This document shows, piece after piece, positions 1 through 11,300 of a DNA stretch of 64,000 nucleotides; positions within the stretch are counted from its first letter, which is position 1, and each line of letters begins with the position of its first letter. The stretch is taken from assembly GCF_018320785.1 (NCBI RefSeq), contig NC_054882.1, positions 21,001 to 85,000 on the forward strand. The letters are read 5' to 3'. The position numbers and the translations under genes were made by a program. This DNA comes from Cheilinus undulatus (lineage: Eukaryota; Chordata; Actinopteri; Labriformes; Labridae). The notes under the pieces were generated by a model. It was not told where the DNA came from. It ran no database searches and worked only from the letters and a program-made list of their open reading frames with translations.

Positions 1-188
1 GGGCCTGAATCCTAGGACTCTCCAAAAATCTCCAAACTTTGGTTAAAGGTCACATATTTGACCTTGTGATGTCACGGCGCCAGCGCGGACCAAAAAAAGG
101 CGGCATGATGGTAAATTCTGCTGATACTGTGACCATCAGTTATTTACTGCTTTTCACAATGCATTGTGGGATACAATGAGTGCACTGT
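1..188. other. Unannotated left edge
   Basis: I see no coding exon, RNA gene or clear repeat boundary here. The stretch runs into the GTGGCAAAA-rich repeat that begins close to 190. Confidence 0.4.
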
Positions 189-700
189 TTAGAGCAGGGT
201 TCCTCAGCCCTGCTCAACCAAAGAGCCAAACAGCTGAAAAATGCCTTTGCAAGAGCCACAATGTAAGTGGTGAAAAGTAGCAAGATGGGCTGAAGTGGCA
301 ATAATAATAAGTCAGAGGTGGCAAAAAAGGGCAGAAAGTGTCAAAATTTTGATGAGAAGTGACGATAAATGAGTTACAGGTGGCAAAAATGTTCATAAGT
401 GGTAAAAACATGACAAAAACATGTGTGGAAAGTGACTAAAATGGGCAAAAAGCAGCAAAGAGAGGCAGGAATTTGGGGGAAAATTGACATTTATTGGCAA
501 AGCCTAAATGGGGGAAAATTGGGGGGAAAATGCAAATAGCAAAAAGCGAGATAAAAGATTCAAAACTGGGCAATAAGTGTTCAAAAGAAGTGGCAAAAGT
601 GGGCTTAAAGCAGTAGAAAATGGATTAAAAGTGGCAAAAAAATGCAAATAAGGGCAAAGAAAATCTACAGAAAAATATAAAAGCTGAACGTTAAAGCCAA
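189..700 (+). repeat. Dispersed GTGGCAAAA-rich repeat, copy 1
   Basis: The left part reads as a 'CTCAACCAAAGAGCC' edge followed by about 450 bp of loosely repeated 'gtggcaaaa' and 'gggcaaaa' motifs. The same edge and body recur at about 36,795-37,105, and the body alone at about 27,000-27,450 and in reverse at 35,830-36,300 and 47,960-48,420. It is probably a non-autonomous DNA element with a degenerate internal tandem repeat. The right edge is not clear. Confidence 0.55.
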
Positions 701-1019
701 CTGTATAAATGTGGGAAACAAGCTGGTTGTGACTTGTAATGGATCATTTCTGATGCTGAAGTTTCCCTTCATGAAGGTTTTCTGGGGGAATAATGTTTTA
801 CATGTGGACGTTAAAGCTCCAGAGAATGACTCAGATCTGAAACAGGGCGGATTAGTTGGGGAGTATTTGGGACAGTTTTGTTGAAGCATCTCTGTTCATA
901 AAGGAAACTGAATCCAGGCCAAAGGACCTCTGCCACGTTTACTGAGTGGAGAATGAATGTTTTCAAAGCTGCTGCTGTGGGTTCAGAGCTGCTGAAGCGT
1001 GGAGAGGCCCATGGTGGCT

Positions 1020-1566
1020 CCAGAGCCCATCCTCTGCTCCTCTCAGGGTCAGCCATGTCTAAGACAGGCTCAGTAAAATGTCAGGGTTCACAGATGGAGT
1101 TTTTCTCCTGTTATAGATACCTCGGTACTTTGATTGGTGATTCCCCGTCCTTCACTCCTCACATTCAGCGGCTGGTTTAGAGGTTAAAGGTGAAACTGGG
1201 TTTTTATCCCAGGATCAAACCCTGCCTTTGCTTTGAGTCTAAGAGAAGACTGTCAGTGCTGGGCTGTGGAGATGTTTGGTAGGGGCGTGCTCCGTCTCAG
1301 AGCTTACGTTCTCTCCGTGTACTCTGGAGCTCTGAGGTTCATCACAAACTCTAAATCCCTCACTCATCGCTGCTCTTTTATAAACCTGTGGGTTGGTCTC
1401 GGTTGTCTTACAGGTAAACGCTGGTGTGTTTTATCTATGAAGCTAGTCTTGGTCTTCTGCCCTCCATCAGTCTGAAGACCTCTGGAACCTACAGCTTTTA
1501 CCGTCTCTTGAAAAGGAGACTTTTCATCTCAGTGAGGTTGTTCTCCTGGTTAAATAAAAATAAATG
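1020..1566 (+). mobile_element. LINE (non-LTR retrotransposon) 3' fragment, decayed
   Basis: Conceptual translation in shifting frames gives the C-terminal part of a fish LINE reverse transcriptase: a YLGTLIGDSPSFTPHIQ-like segment, then KLGFYPRIKPC, then ALRFITNSKSLTHRC. Frames are broken by several stops and shifts, so it is dead. The 3' end is the usual short A/T-rich tail, 'ggttaaataaaaataaatg', at about 1,550-1,568. The reverse transcriptase core and 5' part are missing, which is typical of 5'-truncated insertion. It resembles the L2/CR1-like group, but I cannot fix the clade. Confidence 0.7.
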
Positions 1567-2039
1567 AATAAATGTTTCACGTTAATCATCAGCTCCTTAC
1601 GTATCAACGTCTATTTAAGCTCTTACTCTACCACCCACAGCTGAACTCACTTTATTTTCTCTAAGTATGAAGAATCAAACCCAGTAAATGAGCTGATGCT
1701 TCTTTCTGTGTTGTTGTGAGATGTTTGAACGTCTTTGACTAACAGAGGTTTTAAATAAACAGACGCACTGATGGGGACTGGTGCAGATTTCCTCCACTAG
1801 AAAAATGTAAATTTAACCTTGAAGATTAAAAATCCTTGTTGAGTTAAAAAAATCTGAAAAAGCAGAAAAAAAGTCAGGAATGAGGGGAAGAAAATAATTT
1901 GTGTTTTCATTTCATATTTTCATTTTATTATGAGCTAAACTTAGGATTTTGAATTTTAATTCATATTTTGACCTTTAAACTCCCAACTTTGACTTTTAAT
2001 CCCATATTTTCACTTTTTAAACTCCTGATCTAGAATTTT

Positions 2040-3330
2040 ATCTCAAATCTTACCTTTAAACTCTTGATTTTGTATTTTATCTCATATTTTTACCTTTTAA
2101 AATCTTGATTTTGTATTTTATCTCATATTTTTACCTTTAAACTCTTGATTTTGTATTTTATCTCATATTTTTACCTTTTAAAATCTTGATTTTGTATTTT
2201 ATCTCATATTTTTACCTTTAAACTCTTGATTTTGTATTTTATCTCATATTTTTACCTTTAAACTCTTGATTTTGTATTTTATCTCATATTTTTACCTTTT
2301 AAAATCTTGATTTTGTATTTTATCTCATATTTTTACCTTTAAACTCTTGATTTTGTATTTTATCTCATATTTTTACCTTTTAAAATCTTGATTTTGTATT
2401 TTATCTCATATTTTTACCTTTAAACTCTTGATTTTGTATTTTATCTCATATTTTACCTTTTAAAATCTTGATTTTGTATTTTATCTCATATTTTTACCTT
2501 TAAACTCTTGATTTTGTATTTTATCTCATATTTTTACCTTTAAACTCTTGATTTTGTATTTTATCTCATATTTTTACCTTTAAACTCTTGATTTTGTATT
2601 TTATCTCATATTTTTACCTTTAAACTCTTGATTTTGTATTTTATCTCATATTTTTACCTTTAAACTCTTGATTTTGTATTTTATCTCATATTTTTACCTT
2701 TTAAAATCTTGATTTTGTATTTTATCTCATATTTTTACCTTTTAAAATCTTGATTTTGTATTTTATCTCATATTTTACCTTTTAAACTCTTGATTTTGTA
2801 TTTTATCTCATATTTTACCTTTTAAAATCTTGATTTTGTATTTTATCTCATATTTTACCTTTTAAAATCTTGATTTTGTATTTTATCTCATATTTTTACC
2901 TTTTAAAATCTTGATTTTGTATTTTATCTCATATTTTTACCTTTTAAACTCTTGATTTTGTATTTTATCTCATATTTTTACCTTTTAAAATCTTGATTTT
3001 GTATTTTATCTCATATTTTACCTTTTAAACTCTTGATTTTGTATTTTATCTCATATTTTTACCTTTAAACTCTTGATTTTGTATTTTATCTCATATTTTT
3101 ACCTTTTAAACTCTTGATTTTGTATTTTATCTCATATTTTACCTTTTAAACTCTTGATTTTGTATTTTATCTCATATTTTACCTTTTAAAATCTTGATTT
3201 TGTATTTTATCTCATATTTTTACCTTTTAAAATCTTGATTTTGTATTTTATCTCATATTTTTACCTTTAAACTCTTGATTTTGTATTTTATCTCATATTT
3301 TTACCTTTAAACTCGTGATGTTATCTCTCT
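2040..3330 (+). repeat. Minisatellite, about 40-bp unit
   Basis: About 31 tandem copies of a 40-41 bp unit, each with the core 'cttgattttgtattttatct'. Two unit types alternate, one with 'aaactcttg' and one with 'aaaatcttg' at the junction, and the T run varies by one base. The unit is an amplified piece of the AT-rich body of the hAT-like element around it, since the same motif appears once or in degenerate form in the other copies. Confidence 0.93.
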
Positions 3331-3415
3331 GTCTCACATATTTGCGTTTCGTAAACCTTATTTTGACGTTGTTACGGCCGCCACCGTCTGGGGACCTTTA
3401 CCTCTCCCTCTTTGA

Positions 3416-3451
3416 GTGTGTATGTGTGTGTGTGTGTGTGTGTGTGGGGGG

Positions 3452-3486
<35 letters not shown>

Positions 3487-3540
3487 TGTGGGTGGGGGTG
3501 TGTGTGTGTGTGTGGGTGTGAGTGTGTGTGTGTTCTCGTG
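3416..3540 (+). repeat. (GT)n microsatellite with G interruptions
   Basis: Imperfect GT dinucleotide run with G-rich interruptions, inside the solo LTR. Long open frames across it are only Cys/Val or His/Thr repeats and are not genes. Confidence 0.95.
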
Positions 3541-3745
3541 TGTGTACGTGTGTTCTTGTTTGAGTGCCTACTGCAGCTCTCAGGTTGCCGTTGCTGCAAC
3601 AGCCTGTTGTCAATGATCCCGTCCACCTGCGTAGAAGAAGCCTGATTGGCCTGGAGGTCCTGCAGCTCAATCCACCAACCAGAGGGGAGTGCAGAGGATG
3701 GCAGGAGCTGGCCGCCAGACGACAGCAGCAAGCTGAGGCCAGCCA

Positions 3746-3767
3746 CACACCCACCCACACACACACA

Positions 3768-3802
<35 letters not shown>
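3746..3802 (+). repeat. (CA)n microsatellite
   Basis: CA dinucleotide run with a few CC interruptions, inside the same solo LTR. It is complementary to the GT run about 250 bp upstream, so the two could pair as a large hairpin. Confidence 0.95.
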
Positions 3803-4453
3803 AGCCGTGCTGGCGGGCCTCTTTGTTAATGGCTGTTAAACTGCTGGTAACTCTGTAAACCTGCTGAGGCGCTAGCTTTGTTAATTGTGGTAGCCTAATT
3901 AGTTACTGAAACACACAGTTTTTGTATCATTTAGTTGGGTGCTGTTTTGTATTTCCTTTTGTTGATTAGAGTAGTTAGGTTTTCTTTATTCAGTAAAACT
4001 TTAGTTCTAATAACTCTAGGTTAGAGTCTCCTCTAGTTCTGCTTTTGTCACTTTTACACAGCCCTCTTCAGCCCTGAGATGCCTCACCTTTCTTCAGTTG
4101 TCAAACCATCCCTGCTTTTGTTCATAAATAACTTTATTTAAACCTGTTAACATCTTGGTTTTTATGTTTCTTCCCTTTCCCCAGTGAGCTGGTTGTAACA
4201 GACGTCTAATTTTGTATTTTGACCTTTAGGATTTATAAAGTTGACTTTAGATTTATTGATGCTGTGATTTTGATCATTTTGACTTTTTTTAGAAATCTTA
4301 AAACCATCTATCATCTCTGTTTGTTTTCCCTATCATTCATTTCCTGTGAAAACACGGTCGACAGTTTTCAGTTAAATGTTGACCCTGTTAGGCCCTCAGG
4401 TCAGACCTGAATCCAGAATCTGGCCCCTGCTGTGACCGAGTCTGACACCCCTG

Positions 4454-5333
4454 GTCTATGGTAACACCTCTGACCCAGTGTGGAACATGACAACAATTTC
4501 CCCAACCAATTCCTGAAAAATGTTAAAGAACCCCCCAAGAGAATTCCTAATAAAACTTTCACAAATTTAAAAATATATTTCCAAAAAGAAGGATTGGGAG
4601 TCTTTTCTGTCACTTTGCACCATCATGTTACCTGTGAAGTTACTTCCAATAAACAAAGTTAAAGAAAAGAAAAAAAAACAAATGTGTATATATATATATA
4701 TATTTTATATCTAAATTTCATACATATATATTTTTTCCCCTTAATTTCCATGAAAATGATGGAACATTTTTTTAAACACATTGGCCCAAACATTTAAAAG
4801 AAATGTCTTAAATTTCCATGAAAGTTTTATAAAATCTAAGCGAATTTTCCCCAGAAAAGCAAAAAAAAAAAATGTACAGAACATATCCCTAAATGTTTGA
4901 CTTCAAAATTTCCAGGGAAATTTTCTAAAATATCCATGAAAATTCCAGAAAGTTTCACAGCAAACTCTACAAACATTTCATTCCAGCGGCCGTTTGGAAC
5001 GGTTATCTAGAAAGTTCTAGCAGAAATGAAATGCAACATCCTCAGATGAACATGGAGGAAAGCCAAAGAGCTGCAGTTCCGCTCCTCTCCACCAGAGGGC
5101 AGCCTCTGTGATCATGGAACAGCTCGTCCTGCTGTGTGGGTTGCTCTTTTTAACTGTGACTGTTCTTCTCATCTGTATCCTCTTTGTTCTAAACTGTTTG
5201 GTGAATCACCAGGTGAGAATGTCCCGAGCCTCCTGCCAGAGTCCAGGTCCACCGCTGCTCTCCGTCAGACTCTTCAGCAGAAATGAAACTGAGGTGTGGA
5301 AAAGTAGAACTGGATTTTTGTGCAGACTTTAAA
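4454..5333. other. AT-rich non-coding stretch
   Basis: This holds degenerate A/T-rich sequence with repeated 'ccatgaaaat' and 'tttcca' motifs and a short TA run near 4,687. An ATG at 5,113 opens a short, very hydrophobic frame of about 34 codons ending at a possible donor site (5,212), but I found no exon it joins to. No other support for a gene was seen. Confidence 0.4.
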
Positions 5334-8300
5334 ATGTTTTTCCTGTTTTTGATCCTCATGCACGGTGAGAAAAATCTTCATTTTCCTCTCATGACAGTCT
5401 TTGGGTTTCTTCTAGTCAGTGTGAGCATGAACAGCTGACCGTCCCTGTTGTAAGGTTAGGAAACAGAGACTGATGTTTCTAGAACAGAAGTTACAGTCAT
5501 TTTTCTGTTTCATGGTTAAAATCAGAAATAGAAGTTCAGAAAACCTCACTCAGAAGAATGAATCATGGCATAGTTTAATTTTAAGTATTTACATCTATTT
5601 GATCAGAATTTATTTATTCAGATTCCTTAAAATCAGCATCAATCTGTTCATCGCGAAAAAAAAAAAAGATTTAATCAGTTAAAAAGTATGAATGTAGTTT
5701 AAATATGAGGAGCTGTGGATCAACCAAGATTCATTGAGTTAAAATTTATGAGATTGGTTTACATCAGGTTTACATAAAGATTTCAAGATTTATTCAGAAC
5801 ACATTGGGTTTATTGGTATTATCACATAAATCTCATTCTTAGTTGTTTCATTTACATTTGAGTACAAATACGCAGCTCATAAAGTTTATCGGCCTGTTTA
5901 TGTTAAATCTAAGTCAAACAAATGGGAATTTTATATCCAATTGAAATACATGCATCTTAAGAATTAGGCCTAAATATTCCTGTGAGTCCACCATCACTGA
6001 TTGTTAATCTTTTCTTGTCACTGTCCCAACTTTTTTGGAATTTGTCGTGGCAATTAAATCTCAAATGTGTGTATGTTTTAGAAAAATAGAAACATAAATG
6101 TGCTGTACTCAGTTGAATCTAGGTAAAAATATATTTCAAATCATGTTTCTGTTTTTAGTCACATTCACATTGTCCCAACTTTTTTGGAATTGAGGTTTGT
6201 TCTTATTATAAATGACCTGCAGTGATAGAATCATTTTAAAGCTTTCATTTTCCAGCTGCAACATGAAAACGATGATCTAATTACACCAACATCTAAATTC
6301 GTATTTTATTTCAGAGCATCGTGGGGGAAATGACCTCTCTGTGTTTTCACAGTTTCCCAGCATGCCTTGGGACGTGAGGAATATGAGTACAAGTTCATAT
6401 TTGAGGGGCAGAAGTCTGTAGAGCTGCCCTGCTATTTACCTGGAGGGTTTGAAGACATCATTTTTGTGATGTGGGTCCGTTCAGATCTCGATCCTGGCAT
6501 CATCCAGCAGTACGGCACTGAGGGAGAAGTGAACCCTCTTTACCACGGACGCTCATCCATGTCAGCTGACACTGTTGGATTCTTCTACAGAGACTTCAGC
6601 CTGACTCTGAGGAAGCCCCGCCCCTCTGACAGTGGGATATACACCTGCATCTTCAGCAGGAAAAACCATGATGTTGGAGTGGTGGAAGTAGATCTCAAGG
6701 TTTTAGGTGAGTATTATGTTTGATGTTCATGTCTGTTTATTTCTGTGTTAATTCTCATTTATAACCTGATTCTGTGTCAGTGTTAATGTTCGTGTTTATG
6801 ATGACATTTTATGCTGATCTTCATGCAGACTTGTTGATATTGGAGTTGGTGTTTGTCTCAGTTTTCATCCTCTCATTTTGATGATGAAGTCGATGTTGTT
6901 CTGGTGGTTTTATGCTGATGTTAATGTTGGTGCTCATGTTGTACATAATTCCTGGTTATGTGCTTTTTTCCCGACAGGGACCTGGATTGTGTTTCCCTTG
7001 ATAGTCGTGGCTGTGGTCCTGGTTGTTGCTGTAGGTGTTGCAGCTTATCTTTGGTCTACTACCATCACAGGTGAGCGTTTATGAGTGATTTCAGTTTGTC
7101 TGCATACAGATATTAACCCTTAGTGGTTGTTTTGATATCAGTCACACTCAAGCTTAACCGTGCAAAGCAGATGGATTCTCCCGTTTCCTTGTTTCTCACT
7201 GGTGAATTCATCTTTTTAAGCTCCCATCTGAACCGTTTGGGCCCGGTCAGAAAGTGACAGGACCAATCAGTGATGAGGGGCGGTACTTTCAGGCGCAGCA
7301 GAGTCGTGATGTCAACAAGCAGCAGCGAGAGCTGGTGCAGTTATGGAGGAAGAGATCAGCATGGATGCTGCTAAAGCGCCACTTTTATCAGAACTTGACC
7401 ACATTTCTTCATTAAAAGAAGAACAAAGAACAGCAGTGAGCTGTTTTCAAAAACCACGAAAGTCGAGTACTGACATGTCTACAGTCGCCATGTTTCGCGT
7501 TATTCCTCGGTAGCTGCGCACGCGAAGCTTGATAGTGGCTACATCGCCTGTTTTGTTGCTCTGATTGGCCCGTAGAGATGTGACAGACAGAATGTTCATC
7601 CAATCACACTCCGAGTTTTTCTTGAAAGCCTCTGCTTTTTCTCAGACGTTTCCTGTTGAAGCTTTCTCAGATGCGTGTCAGGTTAACTCAAGCCGCTCAA
7701 GCTGGTCCTGTCACTTTCTAACTGGCCCAAACGGTTCAGACGGGAGCTTTGAAGATGGATTCACCAGAGAGAAACATGGAAACGGGAGAATCCATCTGCT
7801 TTGCAAGGTTGATGACCTGGAACATGAAGAAGAAAGTCTAAGTTGTGACACAGCTGAGATGCATCCAGTCTGTTAAACTCTTTTGACTGTACTCTTCATC
7901 GTGATGTTGTCTTTTTAGTGTTCCAGGTGAAGGTGAAAGAGGGGGAGGGGCTTGTTAAACTTCCTTATAGAACAATGGTCCAGCTGCCTGAGTGTGTAGC
8001 CGTGGAGTGGATCCGCTGTGCCCCTGATCCCATGAAGGTCCACGTCTACCACAACGAGAGAAACCGGCGCGTCAGTCAGGATGAGATCTACCGCGGACGT
8101 ACGAGTATGAGGGCAGACTGTCTGAGAACCAGGGACCTGGGTCTGACCCTCAGGGACCCCTGCTACAGAGACAGCGGCACCTTCCTCTGCACCGTCTACA
8201 TAGAGCAGCACGTCCTGGCTCAGCGAGCTGTACGACTCCAGGTCCAAGGTAAGGACCTGTCCCGTTCTGGGTTTTCTGCTCTCTACCAAAGTAGACAGCA

Positions 8301-11300
8301 CTACTCAGACTGCTGACGCTCCTTAACTCCATCAGCCGGTGTCATTAGATGCTATCTCTGTGCGGCATCAGCGGGCCCTTAAACAGAGCTAGATGAACAG
8401 GAAGCTTTGCTGAAGACTGCTCTGCTCTCTCCTCCGTGTCTGAGGCTGTTCTCTCTTGTGTTTGCTGGATCTAGACTGGACTAAAACCATGTTGTGGTGT
8501 TTTTCTCCTCTCAGTGGTGGAGGAGGAGGTGAACGTCCTTCAGAGCTCCAAAACCTTCACGCTTCCCTTCATAACCACCGCTCAGCTGCCTGAGGACGCC
8601 ACGGTGGAGTGGCGACGCTATTGGCCCGGAGACACGGTGGTCCACGTGTTCGAGAATGGAAAGGACCAGCCGTACAGACAGGATGAGAATTACCGTGGTC
8701 AAACGATGATGAACAGTAACCCGCTACGATCCAAAGACCTCAGCGTGACCGTCACTTCCTCAGGCTTCTCTGACAGAGGGAGATATCGCTGCAGCGTCCG
8801 CAGGGAGGGAAACGTCCTGGCTCGGAAGGAAGTGAAGCTTCTGGTTGATGGTCAGTAATGTTGATGTTGGTCCGGTGGTGGACAGACTGGATTAAATTTA
8901 CTCCAGTACTGTCCTAAAGTACATTTCACTGTTATGCCACCGTATTAGAAACACTAATGTGTTCCTTTTGACTGCACTACATCTATGACAGTTCTCTAGC
9001 TCAAGGTTTAAGGTTGTCTCTAAAACATCCTGCATAAAAGACACAAGAATAAAGGCATAGAAGCCCAGAAGACAAAGCAAACACCATGACATACTCACTT
9101 TAATATCAATGACGGGATACGGTTGATATTTCTGGAGAGGCAGCAGCTATCAGACAAATCCACCACATGTATGTGGTCCAAATATTCACATGCTTTACAT
9201 TGTTCTTTCTGTTCTGAAATCTGTGGTGTAAAATGATGTTTCTGTGAAACTTTCTGGGTTTTGGGTGTTGGGAACTTGCTGCTGATAATCTGATTGCAAA
9301 GCTGCTGAGAACAATTAAAGGTTTACACTTCTTTACCATGAAGTCTAAAGATGTCTTAGATCAGCCTTAGAGATCAGATAAGGAGTTCAGACATCCACAG
9401 AGAACCAGGAGACAGTTATGATGGATGGATGGTGATGGATGGATGATGGATGGATGGATGGATGATGATGGATGGATGATGATGGATGATGATAGGTGGA
9501 TGATGATGGATGGATGATGATGGATGATAGATGGATGGATGGATGATGGATGGATGATGATGGATGGATGATGATGGATGATAGATGGATGGATGGATGA
9601 TGATGGATGATGATGGATGATGATGGATGGATGATGATGGATGATAGATGGATGGATGGATGATGGATGGATGGATGATGGATGGATGATGATGGATGGA
9701 TGATGATGGATGATAGATGGATGGATGGATGATGGATGGATGGATGATGGATGGATGATGATGGATGATGATAGGTGGATGATGATGGATGATGATGGAT
9801 GGATGATGATGGATGGATGATGGATGGATGATGATGGATGATAGATGGATGGATGGATGATGATGGATGGATGATGATGGATGATGATGGATGGATGATG
9901 ATGGATGATTGATGGATGGTTGGATGGATGATGGATGGATGGATGATGGATGGATGATGATGGATGGATGATGATGGATGATGATGGATGGATGATGATG
10001 GATGATAGATGGATGGATGGATGGATGATGGATGGATGGATGATGGATGGATGATGATGGATGATGATGGATGGATGATGATGGATGATGATGGATGATG
10101 ATGATGGATGGATGATGATGGATGGATGATGATGGATGATGATGGATGGATGGATGGATGATGATGGATGGATGATGATGGATGATGATAGGTGGATGAT
10201 GATGGATGGATGATGATGGATGATAGATGGATGGATGGATGATGGATGGATGATGATGGATGGATGATGATGGATGATAGATGGATGGATGGATGATGAT
10301 GGATGATGATGGATGATGATGGATGGATGATGATGGATGATAGATGGATGGATGGATGATGGATGGATGATGATGGATGGATGATGATGGATGATAGATG
10401 GATGGATGGATGATGGATGGATGGATGATGATGGATGATGATAGGTGGATGATGATGGATGGATGATGGATGGATGATGATGGATGATAGATGGATGGAT
10501 GGATGATGGATGGATGATGATGGATGGATGATGATGGATGATAGATGGATGGATGGATGATGGATGGATGGATGATGGATGGATGATGATGGATGGATGA
10601 TGATGGATGATAGATGGATGGATGGATGATGGATGGATGGATGATGGATGGATGATGATGGATGATGATAGGTGGATGATGATGGATGATGATGGATGGA
10701 TGATGATGGATGGATGATGATGGATGGATGATGGATGGATGATGATGGATGATAGATGGATGGATGGATGATGGATGGATGATGATGGATGGATGATGAT
10801 GGATGATAGATGGATGGATGGATGATGGATGGATGGATGATGGATGGATGATGATGGATGATGATGGATGGATGATGATGGATGATGATGGATGATGATG
10901 ATGGATGGATGATGATGGATGGATGATGATGGATGATGATGGATGGATGATGATGGATGATGATGGATGGATGGATGGATGATGATGGATGATAGATGGA
11001 TGGATGGATGGATGGATGGATGGATGGATGGATGATGATGGATGATAGATGGGTGGATGATAGATGGATGATGGATGGATGATGATGGATGGATGATGAT
11101 GGATGATGATGGATGATGATGGGTGGATGATGATGGATGGATGATGATGGATGATGATAGGTGGATGATGATGGATGATGATGGATGGATGATGGATGGA
11201 TGATGATGGATGGATGATGATGGATGATGATGGGTGGATGATGATGGATGGATGATGATGGATGATGATAGGTGGATGATGATGGATGATGATGGATGGA

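Larger units (their letters stand above)
3370..4200 (+). mobile_element. Solo LTR of an LTR retrotransposon
   Basis: An 831-bp block starts TGTTACGG and ends TTGTAACA, with the terminal TG...CA and short inverted repeat usual for LTRs. It is flanked by a perfect 5-bp direct repeat, gacgt, at 3,365-3,369 and 4,201-4,205. Removing it and one gacgt restores the hAT-like sequence seen intact at 33,760-33,800. No gag or pol is present, so this is a solo LTR left by recombination. TGTTACG ends are common among Gypsy-type elements, but the class is an inference. Confidence 0.85.
1782..4453 (+). mobile_element. hAT-like non-autonomous element, copy A, expanded and interrupted
   Basis: The left part (1,782 onward) and right part (4,207-4,453) match the cleaner copy B at 33,251-34,016 nearly in order: 'gcagatttcctcc', 'aatgtaaatttaacc', the AT-rich body, then 'ggccctcaggtcagacctg' and the right end 'gacacccctg', which is the reverse complement of a hAT-type CAGGGGTGTC terminus. 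The left terminus is missing. The body has been expanded by a 40-bp tandem array and then split by a solo LTR at 3,370-4,200. Confidence 0.7.

Noticed and set aside
3372-3800. Cys/Val and His/Thr repeat open frames on both strands
   Set aside because: They are translations of the GT and CA microsatellites inside the solo LTR.
5113-5212. Very hydrophobic short frame as a first exon of a membrane protein
   Set aside because: A donor follows, but the exon would not join in phase with the Ig exons, which already have a proper signal-peptide exon at 5,334. Left as unproven.
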